Notes: a model not told the origin generated them from the sequence alone. DNA of 64,000 nt from Teichococcus aerophilus (GCF_014490485.1 NZ_JACTVA010000013.1:33201-97200), one strand, 5' to 3'; counted from the stretch's first letter, positions 27,445 to 36,837 are shown. Numbers and translations: made by a program.

Positions 27445-28765
27445 ACGTGGACGCATCCTCATCGTCGAGGACGACCCGACCACGGCGGGCACCCTGTCCC
27501 AGCGCCTGCGCATCGAAGGGTACGGCGTCGAGGTCGCGACGGGCGCCATAGACGCCGCGGCCTCGCTGGAGCGTCGGGTGCCCGACCTGCTGCTGTCCGA
27601 TCTGCACCTGCCGGACGGCTCGGGAGAGGAGCTCTTCCTGTCGCAGCGCAGCCGCCTCGCCGGGGTGCCGGTGCTGGTCATGACCGCCTACGCGGGCATC
27701 GACCAGGCCATCCGGCTGATGAAGGCGGGCGCCGACGACTTCCTGGTGAAGCCCGTCGAGACCCAGGACCTGCTCGGCCGCATCGCCGCGCTGATGGGCA
27801 GGCACATGGTGGCACCAGACGCCGCGGCCCTGGGGGTTTCGGGCGCAATCCGCCGGGTCGAATCCTTGCTGCGCCGCGCGGCGCCGAGCGACTGCCCGGT
27901 CCTCCTAATGGGCGAGACCGGCACCGGCAAGGAGGTGGCGGCCAAGCTCCTCCACGGCCTCTCGCCCCGGTCGACGGCGCCCTTCCTCGCGGTGAACTGC
28001 GCGGCAATCCCGGCTGACCTCGCCGAAAGCGAGTTTTTCGGCCACGAACGCGGCGCCTTCACCGGCGCCGCCACCCGGCGCCACGGCTGCGCGGAGCGTG
28101 CAGGGGCAGGCACGCTGTTCCTGGACGAGGTCGCCGAGCTGTCACCCGGACTGCAGGCCAAGCTGCTCCGGCTCCTGGAGGCTCGCGAGTACACCCGCGT
28201 GGGCGGCTCCGGCTCGCTGCCGTTCCACGCCCGCGTCGTGGCGGCAACCAACGCCGATCTGGACCAGCGGGTGCGCGAGGGCCTCTTCCGCGAGGACCTG
28301 CTCTACCGGCTCGACGTCATCCGGGTCGAGATCCCACCGCTCCGCACGCGCCGCGAGGACATCGTGCCCCTGGCCCGCCGATTCCTGGCCGGGGCGGCAC
28401 CGGCAGCTGCCCGAGGCATCCGAGGCTTCGACAGCCGGGCGGAGCGGGCGCTGGAGGAGGCGGACTGGCACGGCAACGCACGGGAGCTGCGCAACCGGGT
28501 CGAGCGTGCCGCGGCGCTGGCGGACGGGCCGTGGATCGGGGTTGATGACATCTTCGGCGGCGCCGTGTTCACCGGCACCACCCCGAACGATTGCGTCCCC
28601 ACCCTGGCCGAGGCGGTCACGGAAGCCGAGCGGCGGGCGGTCACTGCGGCACTTGCCGCCGCCTCCGGCGAGGTGGAGGTCGCGGCGGGCATCTTGGGCG
28701 TCGGCCGCTCGACGCTGTTCGAGAAGATCCGAAAGCTGGGCCTGCGGCCATCGAATGAAGCCTGA
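27434..28765 (+). CDS. aioR: AioR sigma-54-dependent response regulator
   Basis: 443 residues of the NtrC family. The receiver domain has Asp56 in LLLSDLHLPDG and Lys in DFLVKPVE. The AAA+ domain has GETGTGKE (near 159), the sigma-54 contact loop GAFTGA (near 207) and GTLFLDEVAEL. A Fis-type C-terminal helix-turn-helix (EVAAGILGVGRSTLFEKIRK) ends the protein. It should activate the sigma-54 promoter in front of aioB at 30018. The ATG at 27434 follows AAGGAGG and lies inside the aioS end. Confidence 0.92.
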   Translation: MPDERGRILIVEDDPTTAGTLSQRLRIEGYGVEVATGAIDAAASLERRVPDLLLSDLHLPDGSGEELFLSQRSRLAGVPVLVMTAYAGIDQAIRLMKAGADDFLVKPVETQDLLGRIAALMGRHMVAPDAAALGVSGAIRRVESLLRRAAPSDCPVLLMGETGTGKEVAAKLLHGLSPRSTAPFLAVNCAAIPADLAESEFFGHERGAFTGAATRRHGCAERAGAGTLFLDEVAELSPGLQAKLLRLLEAREYTRVGGSGSLPFHARVVAATNADLDQRVREGLFREDLLYRLDVIRVEIPPLRTRREDIVPLARRFLAGAAPAAARGIRGFDSRAERALEEADWHGNARELRNRVERAAALADGPWIGVDDIFGGAVFTGTTPNDCVPTLAEAVTEAERRAVTAALAAASGEVEVAAGILGVGRSTLFEKIRKLGLRPSNEA

Positions 28766-28780
28766 GCGGACGGGGTCCGC
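28766..28780. terminator. Possible stem-loop after aioR
   Basis: GCGGAC, three bases, GTCCGC directly after the aioR stop codon: a perfect six-base stem. No T-run follows, so if it terminates transcription it is not a classical intrinsic terminator. Confidence 0.3.
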
Positions 28781-28827
28781 CTAGACCGATAGGTGGCAGC
28801 GCTTACGCCGAGCTCCGAAGCAAGCGC

Positions 28828-29754
28828 TCAGGACCGGTCGCGTTCCACGGCTCGTCTAAACGCCGATTCGTTGAAGTCGTCTTCGTCGTACTCGTCTTCC
28901 TCATCCCTTTCCGGTTCCTCTGGCGGCTTAGGATCATCTGGATCCTCGAAGAAAGCTTCCAAGGCGAGGAACTGCTCCGCCGCCTCGTTCAGTTCCACTT
29001 GCACGATGTGGGTTTCGACCTCGTTGGACTGTTCTTCCGCAGGGATGAGTTCGGCGTACCGGTACGTCAGCCACGGGAAGAAGTGGTTCATCACGTCGTG
29101 AGGTTCGTGAGTTGTACCCCATACACCAATCTGGGAGTCCGGTTCGCTCTTTTCGTAGGTACCGTAGTAGACGTCAATTTTCCGCAGACCTAAGGTCTTG
29201 TTGACCCAGAAGTCGAACTTGAAGAAGACTTCCTTGTCCCTGTACTTCTCCATGTCTTCCTTGTCTGTGGCAAAGCGGTACCGCTTGACCGATGCACGGT
29301 CAGTGCCGATCCCGCTGGCCAACGCAGGCTTCGATTTCTCGTCGAGCACATTCGCAGCGGGGATGTGGATGGCCCAGCCCTTCGCCGTCTGCCTTGTCAG
29401 GTGGCGCTCAACGCGCTGCCAGAGGGTGAGGCCTGTCTCAGGATTGTGGATAATCAGGAACACCGGAAGCGAATGCCGAAGCCAGTACTCGAGGTGGCGC
29501 GGCTCCCCGTAAAACGTGTACCCGTCGGCGTTCTTGTGCTGGAAGAAAGAGGTGCCCGACTTGATCTGAAGCGCAATCAACTGCCCCGTGGGCACTGCCT
29601 TCGCGTCGGCAATCTCGACCTCCGCATCTACCCCGAAGTCGCTGACCGCCTGTTCACGGAAGAACCACTTCAGGCGCTTAGTGAAGATGAGGCCCACTTC
29701 CTGGACGCCGACGCGCTCGGTTAGGGCTGTTGATGAGTGGACCATCGGGTGCAT
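28828..29754 (-). CDS. DUF4365-like PD-(D/E)xK protein
   Basis: About 308 residues on the opposite strand between the aio regulators and the aio structural genes. The N-terminal part has FGVDAEVEI followed by LIALQIKSGTSFF, the Asp/Glu and Q-x-K arrangement of DUF4365 nuclease-like domains, then YWLRHSLPVFLIIHNPETG. The C-terminal 40 residues are strongly acidic (PDDPKPPEEPERDEEDEYDE). Codon use is less GC-biased than in its neighbours, suggesting separate acquisition. DUF4365 proteins occur in defence islands; this one's role is unknown. The start is uncertain (29745, 29754 or GTG 29787). Confidence 0.65.
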   Translation of the reverse strand: MHPMVHSSTALTERVGVQEVGLIFTKRLKWFFREQAVSDFGVDAEVEIADAKAVPTGQLIALQIKSGTSFFQHKNADGYTFYGEPRHLEYWLRHSLPVFLIIHNPETGLTLWQRVERHLTRQTAKGWAIHIPAANVLDEKSKPALASGIGTDRASVKRYRFATDKEDMEKYRDKEVFFKFDFWVNKTLGLRKIDVYYGTYEKSEPDSQIGVWGTTHEPHDVMNHFFPWLTYRYAELIPAEEQSNEVETHIVQVELNEAAEQFLALEAFFEDPDDPKPPEEPERDEEDEYDEDDFNESAFRRAVERDRS

Positions 29755-30017
29755 CGCTGATTGCGGAAGGTGCGCAACACTAAACACGATATGCTTTGTC
29801 GGGCGAGACCTTGCCCATCATATCACCTACTGGCAGTGCAACGGCCCACAGGCCCCTCCGTTCCTGCCTGGAGGGCGGCAGCGCTGCGTCCACCTTTCTG
29901 GACCCGGACGGCGCCAAGTCCGGATTGCTGGACTCCCGTGACGGTTCGGCGCCCACCATCATGCGTTAACAGTCTGATTTTCCGCATAAAGTGCGTGGAT
30001 GCCACCACGGGCGCCGC

Positions 30018-30033
30018 TGGCACGCCCGCTGCA
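30018..30033 (+). promoter_or_regulatory. Sigma-54 promoter of aioBA
   Basis: TGGCACGCCCGCTGCA matches the -24/-12 consensus, with GG and GC dinucleotides exactly ten bases apart. Transcription should begin near 30044. That leaves the upstream ATG 30034 untranscribed and fixes aioB at ATG 30067. AioR, a GAFTGA-type activator, is encoded nearby. Confidence 0.8.
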
Positions 30034-30066
30034 ATGCAGTCGTCGCCTAAGAGCGGGGAAACGGAA

Positions 30067-30594
30067 ATGTCTGGTTGCAACAAGCTCACGGAGAGCGGCC
30101 GCCGCTTCTTCCTGGGACGGAGTGCGCTGGCGGTGGCTGGTGCGGCGGCGGCCTCCACGGTACCGCAGGCGTCCGCCAGGGCGACACCGGCCCTGGCGCG
30201 CGTTGCCTACCCGGTCAGCAGGCTGGGCAACCTCCGCGACCTGAAGGTCAACGAGCCCATGGACATCAGCTATCCTGACGCCGACAGCACGGGCGTGCTC
30301 ATCAAGCTCGGCACGCCGGTGGAAGGCGGGGTCGGCCCGGACGGCGACGTCGTCGCCTTCTCAAACCTCTGCCCGCACAAGGGCTACCCCATGTTCTACG
30401 CGGCGGATGACCGCACGCTGAACTGTCCCGGCCACTACAGCCGCTTCGACTGCGAGAAGGGCGGCCTGCAGGTCTGGGGCCACGCGACGCAGAACCTGGC
30501 CCAGTTCCGCCTGCGCGTCGACGCGGGCGGCGACATCCATGCCGAGGGCGTGGACGAGCTGCTCTACGGCCGCCACTCCAACGTGCTGGCCTGA
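30067..30594 (+). CDS. aioB: Arsenite oxidase small subunit (Rieske)
   Basis: 175 residues. A Tat leader GRRFFLGRSALAV (twin Arg at 12-13) shows export folded with its cofactor. The Rieske 2Fe-2S ligands are Cys102 and His104 (LCPHKGYP) and Cys120 and His123 (NCPGHYS), with C-x-H-x15-C-x2-H spacing. It passes electrons from AioA to a cytochrome and carries the Tat signal for the complex. It is the first gene after the sigma-54 promoter, 13 bases before aioA. Confidence 0.93.
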   Translation: MSGCNKLTESGRRFFLGRSALAVAGAAAASTVPQASARATPALARVAYPVSRLGNLRDLKVNEPMDISYPDADSTGVLIKLGTPVEGGVGPDGDVVAFSNLCPHKGYPMFYAADDRTLNCPGHYSRFDCEKGGLQVWGHATQNLAQFRLRVDAGGDIHAEGVDELLYGRHSNVLA

Positions 30595-30607
30595 GGAGGG
30601 CAGGAAC

Positions 30608-33232
30608 ATGGCCTACAAGCGCAACATCGACCGCCTGCCGATCCCGCCGCGGGACGCCAAGGTTAACAGCGTCGTCTGCCACTACTGCATCGTGGGCTGC
30701 GGCTACAAAGCCTACTCCTGGCCCGTGAACCGCCAGGGCGGTCCGGCGCCGGGCGACAACGCTTACGGCGAGGACATGCGCGGCCAGCTCGGCGCCGACA
30801 GCGCCGCCTGGGTGGCGCCCTCCATGTACAACGTCGTCCGGCAGAACGGGCAGGACGTCCACATCGTCATCAAGCCCGACCACGACTGCGTGGTGAACTC
30901 CGGCCTCGGCTCCATCCGCGGCGCCCGCATGGCCGAGATGTCCTACTCCACCGTCACCGGGACGCAGCAGGCGCGCCTGACCGACCCGCTGGTCTGGCGC
31001 TACGGCACCATGTCACCCGCCTCCTGGGATGACAGCCTCGGGCTGGTCGCCGAGGTCACGCGCCGGGTCATCGAGGAGCAGGGCGAGGACGGCCTGCTGG
31101 TCTCTGCCTACGACCACGGCGGCGCGGGCGGCGGCTACGAGAACACCTGGGCGACCGGAAAGCTCTACTTCGAGAGCATGAAGGTGAAGAACATCCGGAT
31201 CCACAACCGCCCGGCTTACAACTCCGAGGTGCACGGCTCCCGCGACATGGGCGTGGGTGAGCTCAACAACTGCTACGAGGACGCCGAGCTCGCGGACACC
31301 CTGTTCGTCGCGGGCGCCAATTCCCTAGAGACCCAGACCAACTACTTCCTGAACCACTGGGTGCCGAACCTGCGCGGCTCGACGCTGGACAAGAAGCGGA
31401 GCCAGCTGCCGAACGAGCCGCACGCCGCCGCCCGCATCATCGTGGTGGACCCGCGCCGGACGGTCACCATCGCCGCCTGCGAGGCCGAGGCGGGCAAGGA
31501 GAACGTCCTCCACCTGCGCATCAACAGCGGCACGGACCTGGCGCTGTTCAACGCCCTGTTCACCGAGATTGCAGCCAAGGGCTGGACCGACAAGGCATTC
31601 ATCGCCGCCAGCACCAGCAACTACGACGCCGCGGTCGGCGCCAACCGCACCACGGTGGAGGAGGCGGTCCGGCTCACCGGCGTGTCCGCCGAAGACATCC
31701 GCAAGGCGGCGGCATGGATCGCGGAGCCCAAGCAGGGCGGCGCCCGCCGCCGCACGATGTTTGCCTACGAAAAGGGCATCATCTGGGGCAACGACAACTA
31801 CCGCACCAACCAGTCGCTGGTGAACGTCGCCCTGGCGACGGGTAACGTCGGGCGTCCCGGCGGCGGCTGCGTCCGGCTCGGCGGGCACCAGGAAGGCTAT
31901 GCCCGCCCGTCCGACGGTCATGTCGGCAAGCCCGCGCAAAATGTCGACGAACTCCTCATCGGCGGGAAGGGCGGCATCCACCACATCTGGGGTTGCGACC
32001 ACTTCAAGACGACGCTGAACGCCTCCGAGTTCAAGCGCGCCTACCAGCGCCGCACCAACATGGTGAAGGAGGCGATGGACTCCGTCCCCGCCGGTGACCG
32101 CGCCGCCCAGGTGGAGGCCATCATGAGAGCCATCCGCGCGGGCGGCTTGTTCAGCGTGGACGTGGACCTCGTGCCGACCCAGATCGGCTCCTGCGCGCAC
32201 GTCGTGCTCCCGGCGGCGACCTCCGGCGAGATGAACCTGACCTCCATGAACGGCGAGCGCCGCATGCGGCTGACCGAGCGCTACATGGACCCGCCGGGCA
32301 ACGCCATGCCGGACTGCCTCATCGTCGCGCGCCTGGCGCAGTCCCTGGAGCGCTCCTTCCGCGCCGCCGGGAACGCCGCCGTGGCCGACCGCTTCCAGGG
32401 CTATGACTGGAAGACGGAGGAGGACGCCTTCATGGATGGCTACCATCGGCACGAGAAGGGCGGTGAGTTCGTCACCTACGCCCGCCTCCGCGCCATGGGC
32501 ACCAACGGCTTCCAGGAACCTGCCGTCGGGCTGGAGACCACCGGCGCGGTGGCTGGCAGCACGACCACCGGCGCCTCGCCTGGCGTGGTGGTGCAGGGCC
32601 CCGCCATCGAGGGCGCCCGCGGCCGCGAGCCGCTGCAGCAGGCGGCGCCGAACGCCGGTGCGATCGGCGCCCCGGCGGCGGCCTCCGGCGGCAGCGAGCG
32701 GATCCTTGGCACCAAGCGCCTCTACGCCGACGGCAAGTTCAACCGGCCGGACGGCAAGGCGGTGTTCGCCGCCACCCAGTGGCGGGGGCTGCAGGCCGCG
32801 GGCAAGCAGGCCGAGAAGGACTCGCATCGCTTCCTGGTGAACAACGGCCGCGCCAACCACGTCTGGCAGTCGGCCTACCTGGACCAGCACAACGACTTCG
32901 TCCGCGACCGCTTCCCGTACCCCTACATCGGCATGAATCCGGATGACATGGGCGAGCTGGCGCTGAAGCCGGGCGACCTAGTCGAGATCTTCAACGGCAA
33001 CGGCGCCACCCAGGCGGTTGCCTGGCCAGAAGGGGGCCTTGGCCGCAACCAGACCTTCATGCTGTTCGGCTACCCGACGGGCGTGCAGGGCAACGTGGTC
33101 AGCAAGGCGACCAACGAGCTGGTCATCCCAAACTACAAGCAGACCTGGGCCAACATCCGAAAGCTCAGCGACGCGCCCGAAGCCGTCCGCCACCTTTCTT
33201 GGAAAGTCCAGGAGTACCGGGCCCAGACTTGA
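30608..33232 (+). CDS. aioA: Arsenite oxidase large molybdopterin subunit
   Basis: 874 residues of the DMSO-reductase family; oxidises arsenite to the less toxic arsenate in the periplasm. The 3Fe-4S cluster is bound by Cys24, Cys27 and Cys31 (VCHYCIVGCGYK), the C-x2-C-x3-C form typical of AioA. No leader is present, as expected for co-export with AioB through Tat. A stretch of about 50 residues near 650-700 is Ala/Gly/Thr-rich and looks like an insertion relative to the family. GGCAGGAAC precedes ATG 30608. Confidence 0.95.
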   Translation: MAYKRNIDRLPIPPRDAKVNSVVCHYCIVGCGYKAYSWPVNRQGGPAPGDNAYGEDMRGQLGADSAAWVAPSMYNVVRQNGQDVHIVIKPDHDCVVNSGLGSIRGARMAEMSYSTVTGTQQARLTDPLVWRYGTMSPASWDDSLGLVAEVTRRVIEEQGEDGLLVSAYDHGGAGGGYENTWATGKLYFESMKVKNIRIHNRPAYNSEVHGSRDMGVGELNNCYEDAELADTLFVAGANSLETQTNYFLNHWVPNLRGSTLDKKRSQLPNEPHAAARIIVVDPRRTVTIAACEAEAGKENVLHLRINSGTDLALFNALFTEIAAKGWTDKAFIAASTSNYDAAVGANRTTVEEAVRLTGVSAEDIRKAAAWIAEPKQGGARRRTMFAYEKGIIWGNDNYRTNQSLVNVALATGNVGRPGGGCVRLGGHQEGYARPSDGHVGKPAQNVDELLIGGKGGIHHIWGCDHFKTTLNASEFKRAYQRRTNMVKEAMDSVPAGDRAAQVEAIMRAIRAGGLFSVDVDLVPTQIGSCAHVVLPAATSGEMNLTSMNGERRMRLTERYMDPPGNAMPDCLIVARLAQSLERSFRAAGNAAVADRFQGYDWKTEEDAFMDGYHRHEKGGEFVTYARLRAMGTNGFQEPAVGLETTGAVAGSTTTGASPGVVVQGPAIEGARGREPLQQAAPNAGAIGAPAAASGGSERILGTKRLYADGKFNRPDGKAVFAATQWRGLQAAGKQAEKDSHRFLVNNGRANHVWQSAYLDQHNDFVRDRFPYPYIGMNPDDMGELALKPGDLVEIFNGNGATQAVAWPEGGLGRNQTFMLFGYPTGVQGNVVSKATNELVIPNYKQTWANIRKLSDAPEAVRHLSWKVQEYRAQT

Positions 33233-33296
33233 ACCCGGCTCCCTGCGGCGCGGCCGCCCGGCTGCGTCGCCACGTTTCCCTGCCATTGGAGACTCC

Positions 33297-33674
33297 ATGC
33301 GAATCCTTGCCTCGGCCCTCCTCTGCGTGCCGCTTCTCGCTTTCCCGGCTCTTGCCCAGACCGCTTCCTCGGGTGAGCAACTGTTCCGCAGCCAGTGTGG
33401 CGCCTGCCACGGCATGGACAGCCGCAACCGGGTCGGCCCCGGCCTCGCCGGGGTGCTGGGCCGCCGTGCGGCGGCCGTCGAGAGCTTTCGCTACTCGAAC
33501 GCCATGCGCGCCAAGGCGGCTGAAGGATTGACTTGGGACGAAGCGAAGCTGCGCGCCTACCTGCAGGCCCCTAAGCAGGTCGTGCCCGGCGGCAGCATGT
33601 CCTATGTCGGCTTGAAGGACGAGGCGCGCCTGGACGCTTTGCTCGCCTATCTCAAAGAGAATGCAGGGTCGTGA
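33297..33674 (+). CDS. Periplasmic c-type cytochrome of the arsenite oxidase operon
   Basis: 125 residues: Sec signal (MRILASALLCVPLLAFPALA), heme motif CGACH (Cys34, Cys37, His38), and a likely axial Met in VPGGSMSYVG. This is a class I, cytochrome c552-like protein of the kind that accepts electrons from AioB in other aio operons. It lies 64 bases after aioA and overlaps moeA by four bases (GTGA). Confidence 0.92.
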   Translation: MRILASALLCVPLLAFPALAQTASSGEQLFRSQCGACHGMDSRNRVGPGLAGVLGRRAAAVESFRYSNAMRAKAAEGLTWDEAKLRAYLQAPKQVVPGGSMSYVGLKDEARLDALLAYLKENAGS

Positions 33675-34924
33675 CCACCAGCGCCGCGCCCCGCCCCGCG
33701 GACCCAAATTGCGATCTGCAAGCGGGCCTTTTGGACGTCGAGACCGCGCGCGCCCGGCTTCTCGCCGACGTCCAGCCGGTGTGGGAGATGGAGCACGTCT
33801 CCCTGTTCGCGGCGGTCGGGCGTGTGCTGGCAAACACAGTACTGGCGACGTCGGACATGCCGCCCTTCGACCGGACGGCCGTGGACGGCTACGGCGTCGG
33901 CGGGCCGGGGCCGGGCCCCTTCCAGGTCGTCGGCTACCTTCCGGCGGGCGCGGGCGGCCTCCCGCGAGTTGGCGCCGGTGAGGCGGTGCGCCTGCTGACC
34001 GGCGCCGCCGTTCCCGAGGGCGTCTGGGCTGTCGCGATGCAGGAGGGGTGCCGGATGGACCCGCGCTCCGGCGTCGTTTCACCGACGCTCATGCGGGGTG
34101 CCAACATCCGCCGCCGGGGCGAGGATTTTGGGGCGGGGGAGGCGGTACTGGAAGCGGGCACCAGGCTCGATCCCCGCCACCTCGCGCTGCTGGCGGCGGC
34201 CGGGATCGGCACCGTCGCGGTCCGGCGCAGGCCACGGGTCGCGCTGTTCTCCGCCGGGGACGAGCTGCTCGAGCCGGGCATGCCGCACGCGCCCGGCGCC
34301 ATCCACGACAGCAACCGCCCCATGCTGGCGGCCTTGCTGCAAGGACTGGGCGCCGAGGTGCACGACCTCGGTCTGCTGCCCGATCGGCGCCCGGCCATCG
34401 CGGCCGCCCTGGAGGGGGCATCCAGGTTCGACTCCATCGTCGCCTCTGGCGGCGTATCCGGCAGTGAGGCCGACCACCTGCTGGGCGCCCTGCGCGACGC
34501 CGGTGGCCAAGGCTCCTGGTGCGCGGTGGCTCTGAAGCCGGGCAAGCCGCTGGTGTACGGCGGCATTGGCACGGCGCGCTGCCTGTTCCTTCCTGGCAAT
34601 CCCATGGCTGCGCTGGCTGGCGGCTTTCTGTTCGCCCGTCCCCTGGTGGCAAGGCTTGCCGGGGCTGCGGACGGCGGCCTGAGATCCTTGCCCGCGCGCT
34701 TGGCGTCCGGCTGGGACCGCAAGCCGGGCAGGGAGGAGTTCGCCCCCGCGATGTTGCGGCCGGGACCGGACCTCGTCGTCGAGCGCATCAGCAAGCCGGG
34801 GTCGGCGCGGCTGATGCCGCTGGTGGCGGCCGATGGCTTGGTCCGGGTCGGACGCGATGCCGGGGCACTGCGGGTCGGGGATGCGGTGGAGTTCTTGCCA
34901 TTTGCGGGAATCCTTGGCGGCTAG
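33671..34924 (+). CDS. moeA: Molybdopterin molybdotransferase
   Basis: 417 residues of the MoeA family; inserts molybdate into molybdopterin for AioA. Visible are MPPFDRTAVDGYG, LMRGANIRRRGEDF, RVALFSAGDELLEPG and VASGGVSGSEADH, and the LKPGKPLVYG loop. A GTG start overlaps the cytochrome stop. A dedicated moeA is a common last gene of aio operons. The residue stretches in order and the full length argue for a functional enzyme. Confidence 0.93.
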   Translation: MTTSAAPRPADPNCDLQAGLLDVETARARLLADVQPVWEMEHVSLFAAVGRVLANTVLATSDMPPFDRTAVDGYGVGGPGPGPFQVVGYLPAGAGGLPRVGAGEAVRLLTGAAVPEGVWAVAMQEGCRMDPRSGVVSPTLMRGANIRRRGEDFGAGEAVLEAGTRLDPRHLALLAAAGIGTVAVRRRPRVALFSAGDELLEPGMPHAPGAIHDSNRPMLAALLQGLGAEVHDLGLLPDRRPAIAAALEGASRFDSIVASGGVSGSEADHLLGALRDAGGQGSWCAVALKPGKPLVYGGIGTARCLFLPGNPMAALAGGFLFARPLVARLAGAADGGLRSLPARLASGWDRKPGREEFAPAMLRPGPDLVVERISKPGSARLMPLVAADGLVRVGRDAGALRVGDAVEFLPFAGILGG

Positions 34925-35031
34925 GCCCGCAGAAGGCCCTTTCCATTCGACGAAGCCTCCGCAGGGGGCTGGAAGGCGGCCGCCGCCTGTGGTCTTCTCC
35001 CCGCCTCAAGCCGGGCGCAGGGAGGCGCGCG

Positions 35032-36186
35032 ATGCCCTTCACCGCGGCCGCCTTCGGGCGCAAGCTCAGCACCCTCCGCAAGGATTTCGGCCAGGAGATT
35101 GGCTCCGTCGCCTCATCGACCGGAATTTCGGCCGACAGGTTGGGGGCGCTCGAGGATGGCCGGATTGAGCCCTCAGGGGACGAGGTCCTCATCCTGGCGG
35201 ATCACTACCGGAAGGATTTTCAGTACCTGCTTGCCGACGGCGCCGAGGACCCGGACGAAGGCGTCGAGCTCCTGTTCCGGGAACGAGGGGACGTGCTGCC
35301 GCAGGCGGATCGGGTTGCCATCGCGGAGTTCGCGTTCCTTTGCCGAAGCGAGGCGATGCTGGAGCGGGAACTCCGTCTGGAACCTCGCCGCTCGGCGTTC
35401 GAGTTCCGGCCGCGTGGCGAGTACCGGAAGGGGCATGGCAGGGACTGCGCCGCGGCACTGCGGAAGCACCTGAACCTCAACGACAGGGAAGGGGTGCGGG
35501 ACGTCTTCGCCACCATCCGGGACATGGGCATCCGGGTGTTCCGGCGGCGGCTCGAGAACTCCAACATCTCCGGCCTGTTCATGAACCACCCCGAGGCCGG
35601 TCGCTGCATCCTCGTCAACCTGGCTGAGGGGATGGCGCGCCAGCGGTTCAGTGCCGCCCACGAACTGGGCCACGCCATCCTTGACGCCGACGGCGCCCCG
35701 GTCACCCTGTCCATGGTGGGGGGATGGAACAGCGCCGAACTCGCCGAAGTGCGCGCGAACGCCTTCGCATCCCATTTCCTCATGGCACCCGGGTTGCTCT
35801 CCGCCATACCGCGCGACCATCTGACCAACGCGGCCGAAGTCTCCGCGTGGGCAGGGCGCCTGCGGGTGAGCGTGCCTGCGCTGCTGTCCGCCTTCCACGA
35901 CGCGCGGATGATCAGCGCGGAACAGCGGAGCTGGCTGCGTGAGGTTGCACAGCGGCCATCCGAGCCGCCGGATCCTGAATTGGAGGGGGCGCTCACCCCA
36001 CCGCAGCTGGCACGGAAGCAGGCGCTGTTGGAGCGTGGCCTGAGCAGTCGGTACGTCGGGCTGGCGTTCGAAGCCTTCAACGCGGGGCGCATCTCCCTGG
36101 GGCTTCTAACCGAACTGCTGCTCTCGACACCGGCGGAAACCGCCGAGATCGCGGCTCTTTTCGGGCGGTCTTTGCAGCGTGACTGA
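35032..36186 (+). CDS. ImmA/IrrE-family metallopeptidase with N-terminal HTH-like domain
   Basis: 384 residues. The N-terminal 75 residues resemble an Xre-type helix-turn-helix (LSTLRKDFGQEIGSVASSTG, ADRLGALEDGRIEPSGDEVL). The central ImmA/IrrE domain has the zinc motif HELGH near residue 210 and the typical ASHFLMAPG. GGAGG precedes ATG 35032. It overlaps the next gene, a PIN-like protein, by eight bases. Pairs of Xre/COG2856 and PIN-like (DUF4411-type) genes have been predicted as a toxin-antitoxin type; an arsenic role is not indicated. Confidence 0.8.
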   Translation: MPFTAAAFGRKLSTLRKDFGQEIGSVASSTGISADRLGALEDGRIEPSGDEVLILADHYRKDFQYLLADGAEDPDEGVELLFRERGDVLPQADRVAIAEFAFLCRSEAMLERELRLEPRRSAFEFRPRGEYRKGHGRDCAAALRKHLNLNDREGVRDVFATIRDMGIRVFRRRLENSNISGLFMNHPEAGRCILVNLAEGMARQRFSAAHELGHAILDADGAPVTLSMVGGWNSAELAEVRANAFASHFLMAPGLLSAIPRDHLTNAAEVSAWAGRLRVSVPALLSAFHDARMISAEQRSWLREVAQRPSEPPDPELEGALTPPQLARKQALLERGLSSRYVGLAFEAFNAGRISLGLLTELLLSTPAETAEIAALFGRSLQRD

Positions 36187-36799
36187 GCCTGCCGGGATCA
36201 CTGTCGACGTCCGCACCTTTGCGCCCGTCAGCGCGATCGACACGTGTTCCGTCTGGAACCTGCTGTCGTCCCCCCGGCTGCTGGCCACCGCCCTGCGCAG
36301 GGGACGGTGGTTCGTTGTCGCCCCCTACGTCCGGTACGAGGCGCTGGACAAGGCGCGTTCGCGTGCGACCAGCGCGGAATTGGCGATGCAGGAGGAATTC
36401 AGAATCCGCCTGGAGGCGGGCAACCAAGGGTTCTCGCGGGAGGAAACCTTGCTCGCCGACCTCCAGGCTGTCGCCTCCCTCCCGGATTGTCGGCGGCTCG
36501 GCCGTGGCGAGATCGCCGCTCTCGCGCTCGCCCGTCGCCTGCGGTCGGCTGTCCTCACCGAGGACAGGGGCGCGCGGAAGGTTGCGCCCCTCGTGGGTGT
36601 GGAACCCGCCCAGACGACGCCTCAGCTGCTCGGCTGGCTGCTGTACGAAGGGCACCTGTCGGACGGTGACGTGCCGGACATCATTTCCGAGCACGAGACC
36701 CGCATCGAGGCGAGCCGCGGCCGCATCACCAAGTACTTCCGGCGCATCTATGAGGAAGCCTGCCGATGCCGCCTGCTGAGGCACAGCTCCTCAGACTGA
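36179..36799 (+). CDS. PIN-like domain protein, partner of the ImmA-type gene
   Basis: 206 residues from a GTG overlapping the previous stop. The pattern of a PIN nuclease is visible: Asp in VSAIDTCSVWNLL, Glu in PYVRYEAL, Glu in LGRGEIAALALARRL and Asp in AVLTEDRGARKVA. It could be the toxin of an Xre/ImmA-PIN pair. The C-terminal part is basic and helical. The similarity is by motif order only. Confidence 0.65.
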   Translation: MTEPAGITVDVRTFAPVSAIDTCSVWNLLSSPRLLATALRRGRWFVVAPYVRYEALDKARSRATSAELAMQEEFRIRLEAGNQGFSREETLLADLQAVASLPDCRRLGRGEIAALALARRLRSAVLTEDRGARKVAPLVGVEPAQTTPQLLGWLLYEGHLSDGDVPDIISEHETRIEASRGRITKYFRRIYEEACRCRLLRHSSSD

Positions 36800-36837
36800 C
36801 GCGTGTTGGATTGGGCCACCTTCACGACAAACGCCAT

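Noticed and set aside
29826..29845. A second sigma-54-like site, TGGCAGTGCAACGG
   Set aside because: The GG and GC dinucleotides are not ten bases apart, and it lies far upstream of aioB. The site at 30018 fits much better.
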